From positions 1 through 64,000 of the forward strand of contig CAKUBG010000002.1 in assembly GCA_934636825.1 (NCBI GenBank): a DNA stretch of 64,000 nucleotides, written 5' to 3'. Source of the DNA: an uncultured bacterium. GTDB taxonomy: Bacteria > Vulcanimicrobiota > Xenobia > Xenobiales > Xenobiaceae. A program made the position numbers and the translations under genes. This document shows positions 55,185 to 63,165 of the stretch, piece after piece. Numbering within the stretch: the stretch's first letter is position 1; the number at the start of each line of letters is the position of its first letter. The notes below the pieces were generated by a model that was given only the letters and a program-made list of their open reading frames with translations, did no database searches and was not told where the DNA came from.

Positions 55185-55589
55185 ATGACTATCAAGAACC
55201 AGGTCGCAATTTCTGATAACGAACCTTTACATATTCAAGAATTAGTTCCAGGATCGGTATGCAGACTTATAATTGCGGCTTACGATCACCGTCGTGTCGG
55301 CAATAGTACGGAAGTTTCCCAAGCCAAACAAATCGATCAACATGATCAGGCAGAACTTATTGCCAAAATAACTGCTATGTTGGAAGAGAATGCCATAGAA
55401 GTAGCCGATATTGAACGTTTTAACCATACCGACGAGGGCTTCTCAGCTCTTATTTATGCAGATTATCGCATAACCAACAGTCCCGATTTGGCGGTGCTGC
55501 GTAGCAAAATTAAAGAAGAAGGACACAAATTGGGCGTCAGCATTAGGATGCAACGCTCGGAACTTTTTTCTTATATGCATCGTATCTAA
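55185..55589 (+). CDS. ACT-domain protein, unknown partner
   Basis: 134 residues from ATG 55185. The open frame extends 40 codons further upstream, but that part overlaps the insertion-element remnant and does not look like family sequence. The body is an ACT-type ligand-binding domain: VCRLIIAAYDHRRVG, a predicted beta-alpha-beta-beta-alpha-beta order, and the ending LGVSIRMQRSELFSYMHRI, which resembles single-ACT regulatory proteins. It probably binds an amino acid or similar small molecule. A strong terminator follows. Confidence 0.7.
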   Translation: MTIKNQVAISDNEPLHIQELVPGSVCRLIIAAYDHRRVGNSTEVSQAKQIDQHDQAELIAKITAMLEENAIEVADIERFNHTDEGFSALIYADYRITNSPDLAVLRSKIKEEGHKLGVSIRMQRSELFSYMHRI

Positions 55590-55632
55590 TTTGTATTACC
55601 AATAAATATTTAGCCTCTATAACAGATAACAG

Positions 55633-55681
55633 AAAGCGAACTGTATCTCCTTTTAGCGAAATTTGGTTCGCTTTTCTTTTT
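55633..55681 (+). terminator. Terminator after the ACT gene
   Basis: AAAGCGAAC (55633-55641) pairs with GTTCGCTTT (55666-55674), followed by TTCTTTTTTTT. It also ends against the stop codon of the convergent kinase gene at 55682. Confidence 0.85.
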
Positions 55682-56383
55682 TTAGAGCTTGCGCAAGAAG
55701 CGCAGCCATTTAGTTTGGTTTGGGGTAGGCAGCCAATGGGGATCGATCTTTTCTTGGGGAAAAAATTTACGAATAACTTTAACTATAGCCATACGATCAT
55801 GAACAGCTAATAATTCAAAGAGAGGCTTGGGCAAGCCACAAATAGAGCCTGCAAAATCGATAATATATATCTTATTATCTTTCCAAAGAATGTTGGTCTC
55901 TCTTCCATAATCTCCGTTGCTGTCATGGCCAATATCAAAATGAATAACTCCGCGAGAATGAATTTTTTCGATAAGGTTGCAAAGCTGATCTAAGGCACAA
56001 TGTGGCAATTCTCCCGGTGCGACAGTCTTAAGATCTCGACCGCCTTGTAAATAATCCATACACAATACTCTTTTATGAGGCATAGAGACATGCTGAACAA
56101 TGCCGTCAACGCCTTCCAATCGCTTATAGATATTAAACTCTCTATGCAAAAGCCAATGACCCAAAGTAGCACGATATATGTCGTTACAGTCTAAAAAATC
56201 TTTGGAAGCTAGGCCACACTTTAATTGACGCAAAGTGGCTCGAGGAGGCTCTATACCGCGAAGAAGTTTTACCGTATGTTCATCAAGATAGGTCTTCAAT
56301 TCAGAATCGCTAAAATGTGGTAATTCTGCCGGAAAAAAACTATTGGGATTATTTACTTCGGCCATTGTTTCATCAGCCCGCAC
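55682..56383 (-). CDS. RIO/LPS-kinase-like protein
   Basis: 233 residues with a protein-kinase-like core: HREFNIYKRLEG, the hinge LCMDYLQGG, the catalytic-loop HFDIGHDSN with Asp and Asn, and IIDFAGS as the DFG equivalent. The N-lobe glycine-rich loop is absent or atypical. Kinases of this size and form in diderm bacteria include RIO-type and LPS-core (Kdo/heptose) kinases; with hldD and lptD in the window the second is plausible. GTG 56383 or ATG 56365 could be the start. Neither substrate nor family is certain. Confidence 0.65.
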   Translation of the reverse strand: MRADETMAEVNNPNSFFPAELPHFSDSELKTYLDEHTVKLLRGIEPPRATLRQLKCGLASKDFLDCNDIYRATLGHWLLHREFNIYKRLEGVDGIVQHVSMPHKRVLCMDYLQGGRDLKTVAPGELPHCALDQLCNLIEKIHSRGVIHFDIGHDSNGDYGRETNILWKDNKIYIIDFAGSICGLPKPLFELLAVHDRMAIVKVIRKFFPQEKIDPHWLPTPNQTKWLRFLRKL

Positions 56384-56482
56384 CTATTATTTATCTCTGA
56401 ACTGGCCAACTTCTCAAGATTTTGCTTCCTACCCTTTTTCTAGTATTGCTTCTTATAAAAACGCCCCCTCAAATAAAAACAA

Positions 56483-56519
56483 CCCCTCAAGACTGCTTAA
56501 TTAGAGCAAAATTGAGGGG
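56483..56519 (-). terminator. Terminator after the Spy-like gene
   Basis: CCCCTCAA (56483-56490) pairs with TTGAGGGG (56512-56519), followed on the minus strand by TTGTTTTTATTT. It lies 55 bases after the stop of the Spy-like gene. Confidence 0.75.
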
Positions 56520-56573
56520 CCTTGCTAATTATTCGTTATACCTAAGAATCGGTATTTGACCTTTTAGATAAAA

Positions 56574-57572
56574 CTATTTCTCTTGGCAAGATTCACGGCA
56601 AGGACGATCCTGACGCTGGGGACGCTGTTTCTCGAGCTCAGTGAGCTTGGCTCTTTGCTCGGCGGTCAAAACAGAAGAAATCTCCTTTTGCATCAGTTCT
56701 GCTTCACTCTTATCAGCTTTGCGCATATCTTCAAAGCGTTTCTGGCGGCTTTGGCGATATTTTTCGCAAATATCCTTTATTTGCTTGTCTTGAGCTTCAG
56801 AAAGTTGCAATTGCTCCATTACAAAAGGAGGCAATTCACCCATAAAATGCTCAGGGCCGGGGCCTGGTTTCATACCATGATGTCCGCCGCGAGGGCCGCC
56901 TTTATGCCCACCTTTAGGACCGCACTTAGGAGCGCCAGCACAATCTTTCATCTTAAAAGCTTCAAGTTTGTTTTGTTGCTCTGCAGTAAGAATAGGACGC
57001 AAGTCAGCTTTTAAGGTAGCTAAAGCTTTTTCTCGATCTTGCTGCTCTTGCTGTCTGTACTTAGCTAAAGTATCTTTTTGTTCTTGGCTAAGTTTAATGG
57101 GAGTCGGGCGCTCAGCTCTGTAGGGGCGAGCCATTCTATCTTGGCGGCCCTCATGGAAACCATCTTCTGGGCCCAACGTCTTTTGCTCATATTGCTGCAA
57201 TTGTTCACGCTGTTCGGAAGTCAGCACTTTTTCAAAGTTGCCTCGCTTGCTCTGTTGCACTTTAAGCATAGCGCTGTCAAACTTTTGCAAGCTGGGAGCA
57301 GCCTTGGTGCGCTGCTCTTCTGTCAATTGCAACTCTTTGGCAATTCTGTTGGATATCTTGCAGCATTTCTTGCCATGGCGACGCGGGCCACACTTTTTCT
57401 TAGCTTTACAACACTTACCATCTTTATCTTGAGGGCAAGTAACACAAGCCTTATTTTGGCAAGCTTGGCCTTGACATTTAACTGAACTGTCAGCCCAACT
57501 GTAACTGGTCATGCCAAGCAACAAAGCCACACTGCACACAGACAAAGTAGTTTTCAAGAAAAACTTCTTCAT
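56574..57572 (-). CDS. Periplasmic Spy/CpxP-like LTXXQ protein, cysteine-rich N-terminus
   Basis: 332 residues. A signal peptide ends near SYSWA-DSS. It is followed by a Cys/Lys-rich segment (CQGQACQNKACVTC, CCKAKKKCG, KKCC; ten or more Cys) and then LTXXQ-type repeats (LTEEQ, LTSEQ, LSQEQ, LTAEQQ, LSEAQ, LTAEQR). A Gly/His/Lys-rich metal-ligand-like stretch (GGHKGGPRGGHHG) lies near 222-235. LTXXQ proteins are periplasmic chaperones or metal and stress sensors. The Cys and His clusters suggest metal binding. GGAGG seven bases before the ATG. Confidence 0.8.
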   Translation of the reverse strand: MKKFFLKTTLSVCSVALLLGMTSYSWADSSVKCQGQACQNKACVTCPQDKDGKCCKAKKKCGPRRHGKKCCKISNRIAKELQLTEEQRTKAAPSLQKFDSAMLKVQQSKRGNFEKVLTSEQREQLQQYEQKTLGPEDGFHEGRQDRMARPYRAERPTPIKLSQEQKDTLAKYRQQEQQDREKALATLKADLRPILTAEQQNKLEAFKMKDCAGAPKCGPKGGHKGGPRGGHHGMKPGPGPEHFMGELPPFVMEQLQLSEAQDKQIKDICEKYRQSRQKRFEDMRKADKSEAELMQKEISSVLTAEQRAKLTELEKQRPQRQDRPCRESCQEK

Positions 57573-57723
57573 AATATTTGCCTCCTCACGGCTATCCCCA
57601 AATAATAGGGTTTTGCTTTACTACTTTCTTACTATAGCGGCTTAAATATAAATAGAAACAAATAGTTTCTGCCTTTGAATTTTTTTTATAAAAACTTAAA
57701 TTTTTAGTTATCGCGCTCAAATA

Positions 57724-57776
57724 AAAAAGCCCGCTTCCTCTTAGTCCAAAGGCAACAACTATTAAAAAGTGAGCTT
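57724..57776 (-). terminator. Weak hairpin after gmk
   Basis: AAGCCCGCTT (57727-57736) pairs imperfectly with AAGTGAGCTTT (57766-57776), with TTTTTTATTT following on the minus strand. One mismatch and a 29-base loop make it weak. Confidence 0.4.
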
Positions 57777-57804
57777 TATCAATTATTCTGCAACTTAATT
57801 GGAA

Positions 57805-58410
57805 TTAAGTGCCTAAGTCCAGATCTACTCTGGAAGTAAGGGCCATTTCGGCTTCAATTATGGCATTGAAGCTTTCAACTGCTTCGTCAATATCTTCATT
57901 TATTACCGTATATTTATACTTATCCATATTTTTCATTTCGGTACGAGCCCTGAGGAGACGGCCGGCCAATTGCTCTGAGGACTCAGTACCGCGTCCACGC
58001 AATCTTTCTTCCAGTACTTCCCAAGACGGTGGAGCCAAGAAAATACTTACACAATCCGGAGCTTGACGCATAACTTCTGCTCCACCTTTAACGTCAATTT
58101 CTAAAATGACATGCTTACCTTCACGACGTTTTTGCTCAACAAATTCTTTGGGAGTTCCGTAACAGGCGCTGAAATGGTTGTCCCATTCTAAAAATTTATT
58201 TTGGTTGACCCATTCATTAAATGTTTCCAGAGAAATAAAATGATAATTTACTCCATCAACTTCTCCAACACGAGGTTGACGAGTCGTACAAGATACAGAC
58301 AAAATACAATCAGAACGTTTTTCTAAAAGGCGACTCACCACAGTGCCTTTACCTGCTCCCGAAGGCCCGGAGACAATTAAAAGTAATCCCTGACGTTTGT
58401 TTTTTTCCAT
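57805..58410 (-). CDS. gmk: Guanylate kinase
   Basis: About 201 residues from ATG 58410, matching the family start; upstream TTG and ATG codons (58434, 58428) would add eight residues. P-loop SGPSGAGKGTV, then SCTTRQPRVGEVDGVNYHF, the GMP-binding YGTP and EIDVKGGAEVM. It phosphorylates GMP to GDP. It is separated from rqcH by the divergent 58411-58616 region. Confidence 0.94.
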   Translation of the reverse strand: MEKNKRQGLLLIVSGPSGAGKGTVVSRLLEKRSDCILSVSCTTRQPRVGEVDGVNYHFISLETFNEWVNQNKFLEWDNHFSACYGTPKEFVEQKRREGKHVILEIDVKGGAEVMRQAPDCVSIFLAPPSWEVLEERLRGRGTESSEQLAGRLLRARTEMKNMDKYKYTVINEDIDEAVESFNAIIEAEMALTSRVDLDLGT

Positions 58411-58616
58411 AATAAGACCACCAACCATTTCCAAAAAAGCTAAAAGACCAAAGCTTGGCTGGCCAATTCTCTGCCTAAAAAAAATCGCCTTTTATAAGGT
58501 CAAAATATACTATGCTTGAACTTGTCTATTTTTTTCTCCTAAAAGAAACGAAGGCTCTTAGACCAATAACATAGAAAAAAAACGAAAAAAGACAAGGAAA
58601 TTTTATTTTTATATTT

Positions 58617-60416
58617 ATGAATTTAGATGCAGTATCTTTAAAAGCAATAGTCAAGGAACTAATTCCTCTGATAACGGGTGGAGTTATACAAAAAATTTCT
58701 CAAATTACTCGCCTAGATATAGTTATGCAAGTGCGCAAGCCTGGTGTTACTCATAAATTAATCTTTCGTTTAGAACAAGATAATGCCGGCTTGGGACTTA
58801 CCGAAGCCAAGCTACCACCAGCGGAAGCCCCGACCGGTTTTGTTATGCTGTTGCGCAAATATTTACAAGGCAAAAAAATAGACGCTATTGAACAGAATGG
58901 CTTGGAGAAAATTATTAAGTTTAAAATAGACGATAAAATTTTGCTCTTAGAAATGTATGGGCGCAGCAATAATTTATATTTGCTCAATGAAAGTGGCAAA
59001 ATTATGGGCATGTTGGTAAAAGATACCAAATCAGACGCCCAGCAAGCAGGTAAGCTCTATAAAGAACCGGCTGTTCCCAGTAAGCCTGACGCTTCCCTAG
59101 TTTCTTTTAAAGAAGTACACGATTTGCTGTTGCCTTTTATTGGTCAAGAAGCGCAAAAAGCTCTGCGTTCAGCTCTATTTGGCCTTTCTCCACAACAAAC
59201 GGCTTATATATGCAAAATAGCTGGACTTTCAGAGAATGAGTTAATTAGCCAAGATAATATCAATAATTTAGCTATAGGACTAGATCAATGGCAAATGTTA
59301 CTTGACGAAGAAAGTTTTTCTTCGGTTTTGAGTTCCAAAGGAAAGCTTTCTCCTTGGTCTTTAGACGATCCTAATGAGCAAGCTTTTCCCTCTATGCTTA
59401 AAGCCCTAGATATTCACACTTCGGCTCCAGGTATTGACAATAAACGCCAAATTGTTCAGCGCATGCTTCTCAAAGCCAAAGAAAAGGCTCAATCTGCTTT
59501 ACAAAAACGTTTAGACGCTTTGGAGAGTACTAAGTTCAGTCCTTTAAAACGCTTGGCCGGAGAATTAATTTTGGCCAATTTAGATAAAATTGAGCCTCAC
59601 GCAGACAGTCTGATTTTAGCGGATAATAGCGAGGAATTGCCCGCAGAAGCTGTACATATATTGGCTGAACTGGGAAGCGAAAATCAAGTTTCCCATCCTT
59701 TAAAAAACGGTAAAGAAACTAAGCAAAGTAAACGTGGCAAGTTAAGTATCGAGCGCCAGGAAGGGAAAATTATTGTTGCTCTCAATCCTCTAATATCGGC
59801 TAGCGACAATGCTCAAGCCTATTTTAAAGAATATCATCGTTTAAAAAGGGCGGTAACTTCTGTTCAGGAGCCTATTCAACGAGCTCAAGAAGAAATAGAT
59901 TTTTTAGATGAATTGCTCTATTTTACCGAAAGCGCTTCCGAAGCTCAAGAATTGGAAGATATACGACGTCAATGGAGTGAATCTAAAAAGGGCGCTTCTT
60001 CGACAGAAATAAAAAAGACTCGCTCTATACAAACAGGTCCTTTAGGCCCTAAAAAATTTACCTATAAAAATTTCGTCATTTTGGCCGGACGTAACCCTAG
60101 GCAGAATGATCAAATTACTTTCAAGATGGCTGCTGCCGGAGATATTTGGATGCACTCTCAAGGCTCTCCGGGGGCTCATGTAGTGATCAAAACAGCCGGA
60201 CGCAAAGTCACTCCCGATGTTTTAGAAGCTGCTGCAGTAATTGCCGCTCGCAATTGCCGTGTACGCAATTCTACTAAAGTTGATGTGAGCTATTGTGATG
60301 TAAAGCAAGTAAAGAAGCCCAAAAGCAGCCCTCCAGGACGCGTTACTTTAAAAAGCTTCAAAACAATTACAGTGAATCCCCATCTGGAAATTGGCGTACC
60401 CGAGCAACTGCTCTAA
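58617..60416 (+). CDS. rqcH: NFACT family protein RqcH (fibronectin-binding A-like)
   Basis: 599 residues. An N-terminal NFACT-N domain (LKAIVKELIPLITGGVIQKISQ) is followed by a coiled-coil middle (about 290-330 and 405-470) and a C-terminal NFACT-R domain (GPKKFTYKNFVILAGRNPRQND, DIWMHSQGSPGAHVVI). RqcH binds obstructed 50S subunits and adds alanine tails to stalled nascent chains. An AAGGAAA site lies about 20 bases before the ATG. It is followed 34 bp later by a lipoprotein gene. Confidence 0.92.
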   Translation: MNLDAVSLKAIVKELIPLITGGVIQKISQITRLDIVMQVRKPGVTHKLIFRLEQDNAGLGLTEAKLPPAEAPTGFVMLLRKYLQGKKIDAIEQNGLEKIIKFKIDDKILLLEMYGRSNNLYLLNESGKIMGMLVKDTKSDAQQAGKLYKEPAVPSKPDASLVSFKEVHDLLLPFIGQEAQKALRSALFGLSPQQTAYICKIAGLSENELISQDNINNLAIGLDQWQMLLDEESFSSVLSSKGKLSPWSLDDPNEQAFPSMLKALDIHTSAPGIDNKRQIVQRMLLKAKEKAQSALQKRLDALESTKFSPLKRLAGELILANLDKIEPHADSLILADNSEELPAEAVHILAELGSENQVSHPLKNGKETKQSKRGKLSIERQEGKIIVALNPLISASDNAQAYFKEYHRLKRAVTSVQEPIQRAQEEIDFLDELLYFTESASEAQELEDIRRQWSESKKGASSTEIKKTRSIQTGPLGPKKFTYKNFVILAGRNPRQNDQITFKMAAAGDIWMHSQGSPGAHVVIKTAGRKVTPDVLEAAAVIAARNCRVRNSTKVDVSYCDVKQVKKPKSSPPGRVTLKSFKTITVNPHLEIGVPEQLL

Positions 60417-60449
60417 TTTATCTTTTTTTAGCAAAAGCGGAGAAAAGGA

Positions 60450-61037
60450 ATGGCAAACTTAAAAAAATATTTGGGCCTTGGAGCTTGCACTTTGGCACTA
60501 TTATTGTCCGGCTGTGCTTCTTCACCAAGTGAAACCAGCTTAAATCAAGCAGAAGCGGAAGCAGCAAACAAAGCCATTCCTTCCCTGCGATCGACAGGCA
60601 AGCCCTTGGCCTTACTAACAGCAAAAGATCTTAACTCTCAAGCAGAAGTGAGTTTTGCTCCCAAAACTCATCAACATCTCACTATAATCACTCTTTGGTC
60701 GCCCACTTGGTTTGATGGACATGCAACACAAACTGAAGCTTTAAAGAAAATTGCTTTGCGTTACGGTTCTAATTTGCGCATCATTTGCTTAGTTTATGAT
60801 ACTCCTTTGCCTACAGCTCAAAATTTTATTAAAAAAGAAAAGCTAAATTTTGAAATGGCTTTAGGAGATCAAGAGCTATACAAAAAATTAAGCCTCAAGT
60901 CCATACCTTCTTATTGGTTTTTAGATTCAGACGGCAACTTGCTAAAGAGTGTAGAAGGCTTGCTTACCTACAATGATTTGCAGAAATTGGTGGCGACTTT
61001 TATAAATGACAACCTCAAAACAAACGAAATTCACTAG
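60450..61037 (+). CDS. Thioredoxin-fold lipoprotein without redox cysteines
   Basis: 195 residues. Signal peptide with lipobox LLSGC (Cys22), then a linker and a TlpA-like thioredoxin fold: TIITLWSPTWFDG in place of the usual WCxxC motif, LKSIPSYWFLDSDG with the cis-Pro, and LTYNDLQKLV at the end. After the lipid-attachment Cys, the only cysteine visible in the fold is one in LRIICLVY, so disulfide exchange is not expected. It may be a binding or scaffolding protein in the envelope. It shares the rqcH direction with AAGGA before the ATG. Confidence 0.78.
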   Translation: MANLKKYLGLGACTLALLLSGCASSPSETSLNQAEAEAANKAIPSLRSTGKPLALLTAKDLNSQAEVSFAPKTHQHLTIITLWSPTWFDGHATQTEALKKIALRYGSNLRIICLVYDTPLPTAQNFIKKEKLNFEMALGDQELYKKLSLKSIPSYWFLDSDGNLLKSVEGLLTYNDLQKLVATFINDNLKTNEIH

Positions 61038-61065
61038 CTACAATGAAGCAAGAATATTAAAAATA

Positions 61066-61695
61066 TTAAGCTGCCGCTCGATCTTCTTGCAATTTATCAA
61101 GCAATTCTTTGAGATTTTTTATACGCTTAAGACGCCAAACACCGTTTTCGTTTTGCATTTCTAATTGCATTACAAATTCATTGGTAAAGCCACGTGGATA
61201 GAGGCGCACTCCCATGACAGCAGCTTTGTTTTCCACAACTGTATATTCTACGACGGCTGCACCGAAGCCTAAGCTATCAAAAAACGAAAAATCTATGCTT
61301 TTAAAGCCGGAGCGATCTACAAAGCCATCGTCATCGCTGTCTTCTCCGCTTACATAACGTCTAATTCTGTTTTTAGCTATTTCTATAGCGTCATTTTTTA
61401 CAAAATCGGCGGCGTTTTTAAGAAAAGCTTGACCTTTGACCAGCGAGAGCAAATTATTTTTACCTAACTGCTGTTCAATTAGCGAATCGGTGGCATCGTC
61501 GTAAGCATACTTAAGAACACTGTCTAAATCGACTCTAGCCTCAAAAGCTTGCCAATCATGATTTTCAATAGCAGTTTTTACTAAAGTCAAAGAATAAATG
61601 GGAGTATTTTTCCAGTATCCATAATAGAAAGCCAGAAATGCTAAAAGTAAAGCTACTGCTGCCGAACAAGCAATAATTATTGTTTTTTTCTGCAT
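61066..61695 (-). CDS. Membrane-anchored protein, DUF2939-like
   Basis: About 209 residues from ATG 61695, which has GGAG eight bases upstream; TTG 61713 is less likely. One N-terminal transmembrane segment (IIIACSAAVALLLAFLAFYYGYW) is followed by a domain with YSLTLVKTAIENHDWQAFEARVDLDSVLKYAYDD, a pattern found in the DUF2939 family of unknown function. The tail (EMQNENGVWRLKRIKNLKELLDKL) fits the same family. Confidence 0.7.
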   Translation of the reverse strand: MQKKTIIIACSAAVALLLAFLAFYYGYWKNTPIYSLTLVKTAIENHDWQAFEARVDLDSVLKYAYDDATDSLIEQQLGKNNLLSLVKGQAFLKNAADFVKNDAIEIAKNRIRRYVSGEDSDDDGFVDRSGFKSIDFSFFDSLGFGAAVVEYTVVENKAAVMGVRLYPRGFTNEFVMQLEMQNENGVWRLKRIKNLKELLDKLQEDRAAA

Positions 61696-61746
61696 CGAAC
61701 ACTCCACAAACAAAAGTAAACAAAGAATTGCTTTGCAAAATAAAAG

Positions 61747-61785
61747 AAGCTGCCTTAAGTATACAAGACAGCTTGCTTTTTGCCT
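61747..61785 (-). terminator. Terminator after the aminotransferase
   Basis: AAGCTGCCTT (61747-61756) pairs with AAGACAGCTT (61765-61774) with one G-T pair and an 8-base loop; on the minus strand CTTTTATTTT follows. Confidence 0.75.
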
Positions 61786-61791
61786 AACAAA

Positions 61792-62997
61792 CTAGCGACA
61801 GTTTCTAACAGCAGCCATCTCTTCTTTTATGGCCTCGCAAAGGATGCGCACTCCATACCTGATAGTCTCTACAGGCAGATTGGAAAAGTTGATTCTAGCC
61901 ATGTTATGCCTTTTTGTAACCGAATAGAAAGCATCTCCCGGAACAAAAGCTACATTATGGGCTAAACAACGCGTTAAAAGTTTGTGAGAATCGATATCTT
62001 CAGGCAATTTCAACCACACAAACATACCACCACCCGGTCTAGTGAAGCGTACTTCCTGTGGAGCATGCGCCTCCAATTCACTAATCATTGCCAAACAGCG
62101 CTCTTTATAAGTATTACCTATTAGGCGCAAACGCTCATTAAAATCATTATTCAGCAAATAACGGTAAATAATCATCTGATTCAGCAAAGGCGTTTGCAAA
62201 TCGGTAGCTTGCTTTAGAATAACCATTTTGCGTACCAATTCTTTTTCGCCGGTAAGCCAAGCAACGCGCAAACCAGGACAAAGCACCTTGGAAAAGCTAC
62301 CTAAATTGATTACCAGGCCCTTAGTATCAAAGTGAGAGAGGGAGCAATGTTCCAAATTATCAAAACAAACCTCGTAATAGGCGTTGTCTTCAATAACAGG
62401 AACTTCATACTTTGTCATAAGCTCCATAAAGAGACGCCTTCTCTCCATACTCCAGGTACGGCCTGAAGGGTTTTGGAAATTGGTAATAACATATACGCAC
62501 TTAGGCTTACGAACCTTAAGTCTCTCTTCCAAGCCCTCGATGACTACTCCATTGTCGTCGCATTGCATTTCCTCAAACTTGGCTCCACACATACGAAAAG
62601 CAGCCAAAGCGGCCATATAAGTAGGCGCTTCAGTCCAAACAACATCATCCTGATCTATTAAAAGCTTGGAAGCAAGATCTAGGCCAGACTGAGAGCCACT
62701 GGTAATGAGAATATTATCCAGGCCTTCTACGTGCATCCCCCAATACCGATTGAGCCGTTCTTTAATCCACTCTCTAAGCGGAACATAACCTTCTGTAGGA
62801 GCATACTGAAGAGTACGTACTCCTTCTTCGTGAAGTAGAGCCGCAGCATGTTTGGCAAGCTCCTCGTGAGGAAAAAGTTCGGGAGCGGGAAGGCCGCCGG
62901 CAAAAGAAAGAACGTCGGGGCGCTCAGTAATTTTAAGTATCTCGCGTACCTCAGAAGCGGACACGAAATTCATACGATTAGCTAAATGGTATTCCAT
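61792..62997 (-). CDS. PLP-dependent aminotransferase (LysN/2-aminoadipate-like)
   Basis: About 401 residues from ATG 62997; a TTG two codons earlier is possible. Fold-type I aminotransferase: ILITSGSQSGLDLASKLL, the NFQNPSGRTW segment, NAYYEVCF, and the Schiff-base Lys in GSFSKVLCPGLRVAW. It resembles broad-range branched/aromatic or 2-aminoadipate aminotransferases of the LysN branch. The natural substrate cannot be fixed by sequence alone. It stands in its own leftward unit. Confidence 0.85.
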   Translation of the reverse strand: MEYHLANRMNFVSASEVREILKITERPDVLSFAGGLPAPELFPHEELAKHAAALLHEEGVRTLQYAPTEGYVPLREWIKERLNRYWGMHVEGLDNILITSGSQSGLDLASKLLIDQDDVVWTEAPTYMAALAAFRMCGAKFEEMQCDDNGVVIEGLEERLKVRKPKCVYVITNFQNPSGRTWSMERRRLFMELMTKYEVPVIEDNAYYEVCFDNLEHCSLSHFDTKGLVINLGSFSKVLCPGLRVAWLTGEKELVRKMVILKQATDLQTPLLNQMIIYRYLLNNDFNERLRLIGNTYKERCLAMISELEAHAPQEVRFTRPGGGMFVWLKLPEDIDSHKLLTRCLAHNVAFVPGDAFYSVTKRHNMARINFSNLPVETIRYGVRILCEAIKEEMAAVRNCR

Positions 62998-63096
62998 GAA
63001 CAAAAATCAAGACCCCCAAAAGTCCTTGTCTAAAACGTTCCCGCCTCAAAACAAGAATATCGGAAGCCTTGCCTGTTTGATTTTTATGTGCAAGCA

Positions 63097-63137
63097 ATTC
63101 AGCCCTCAAACCGGTATAACCTCCTTAAGGGCTGAAT
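63097..63137. terminator. Inverted repeat downstream of glgB
   Basis: ATTCAGCCCT (63097-63106) and AGGGCTGAAT (63128-63137) form a perfect 10-bp stem after the glgB stop codon. No T-run follows, and an AAGGAGG-like sequence lies in the loop, so it is probable rather than certain as a terminator. Confidence 0.45.
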
Positions 63138-63165
63138 CTGAAGTTGTTTAATAGCTACTACTTTT

